Below, one piece after another: positions 6,919 through 6,996 of a DNA stretch of 6,996 nucleotides. This stretch comes from an uncultured Clostridia bacterium. GTDB lineage: Bacteria > Bacillota > Clostridia > RUG12999. Within the stretch, counting starts at the first letter, position 1. Each line of letters opens with the position of its first letter. The stretch lies in NCBI GenBank assembly GCA_934792465.1, contig CAKVOK010000089.1, positions 1-6,996 of the forward strand, given 5' to 3'. The position numbers and the translations under genes are program-made. The notes below the pieces were generated by a model. That model saw nothing but the letters and a program-made list of their open reading frames with translations, had not been told where the DNA came from and searched no databases.

Positions 6919-6947
6919 ATTATATAATGACTGCTGAACAATTACAA
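6919..6947 (-). promoter_or_regulatory. Candidate sigma-A promoter of the nagA operon
   Basis: Reading the minus strand, TTGTAA (6942-6947) and a perfect TATAAT (6919-6924) are separated by 17 bases. The start of transcription would fall near 6912, giving a leader of about 150 bases before nagA. The -35 box has four of six consensus bases and lies inside an arm of the inverted repeat at 6935-6991, so a protein bound to that repeat would cover it. This is the best promoter match I found between 6759 and 6996. Confidence 0.5.
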
Positions 6948-6991
6948 AATGCACTCATATACTAATTTTTTCGGCATTTTGTAATTGTTCA
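6935..6991. repeat. 18-bp perfect inverted repeat with 21-base spacer
   Basis: The arm TGAACAATTACAAAATGC at 6935-6952 is the exact reverse complement of 6974-6991. The spacer at 6953-6973 is AT-rich. No T-run follows either arm, so a plain intrinsic terminator is unlikely. The left arm covers the -35 box of the candidate nagA promoter. It could be an operator with two half-sites, the end of a small inverted-repeat element, or a structure in the 3' end of a neighbour outside the window. Confidence 0.85.
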
Positions 6992-6996
6992 AGTGC

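Noticed and set aside
6935..6991. Transposon end or insertion sequence
   Set aside because: No transposase fragment or flanking target duplication is visible before the window ends; kept only as an inverted repeat.

Overview
The window holds four genes, all on the minus strand, packed head to tail from about 6758 down to 148 with gaps of only 14-29 bases. This looks like one operon. Gene style points to an anaerobic Bacillota of the class Clostridia, probably a gut or rumen Oscillospirales-type organism. The grounds are strong purine-rich Shine-Dalgarno sites, mid-range G+C by eye, and a large modular secreted protein with carbohydrate-binding, bacterial-repeat and Ig-like modules of the kind common in that group. 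The taxonomic call is inference; there is no rRNA or marker gene here.

Layout in transcription order, right to left. 6759-6996 is a control region. It contains an 18-bp perfect inverted repeat, a fair sigma-A promoter whose -35 lies inside one arm of that repeat, and a leader of about 150 bases with a long hairpin. Next come nagA (N-acetylglucosamine-6-phosphate deacetylase, 5652-6758) and a ROK-family sugar kinase (4681-5622). A 1206-residue secreted protein follows (1035-4655), with twelve Asp-box (BNR) repeats in a GH74-like double beta-propeller flanked by carbohydrate-binding-type modules. The last gene is a ten-helix EamA/DMT transporter (148-1020). The left end (1-147) has two abutting hairpins and no classical intrinsic terminator.

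How the genes may work together: the secreted protein would bind or cleave an extracellular glycan, the ROK kinase would phosphorylate a released N-acetylhexosamine at O6, and NagA would deacetylate the phosphate ester. The DMT carrier is the only transporter in the window, but its substrate is unknown and it need not carry the sugar. The main point of interest is the pairing of a GH74-like propeller, a family known for xyloglucan, with amino-sugar catabolic genes. Its second catalytic aspartate may also be missing. No mobile element, CRISPR array, tRNA or rRNA was seen.
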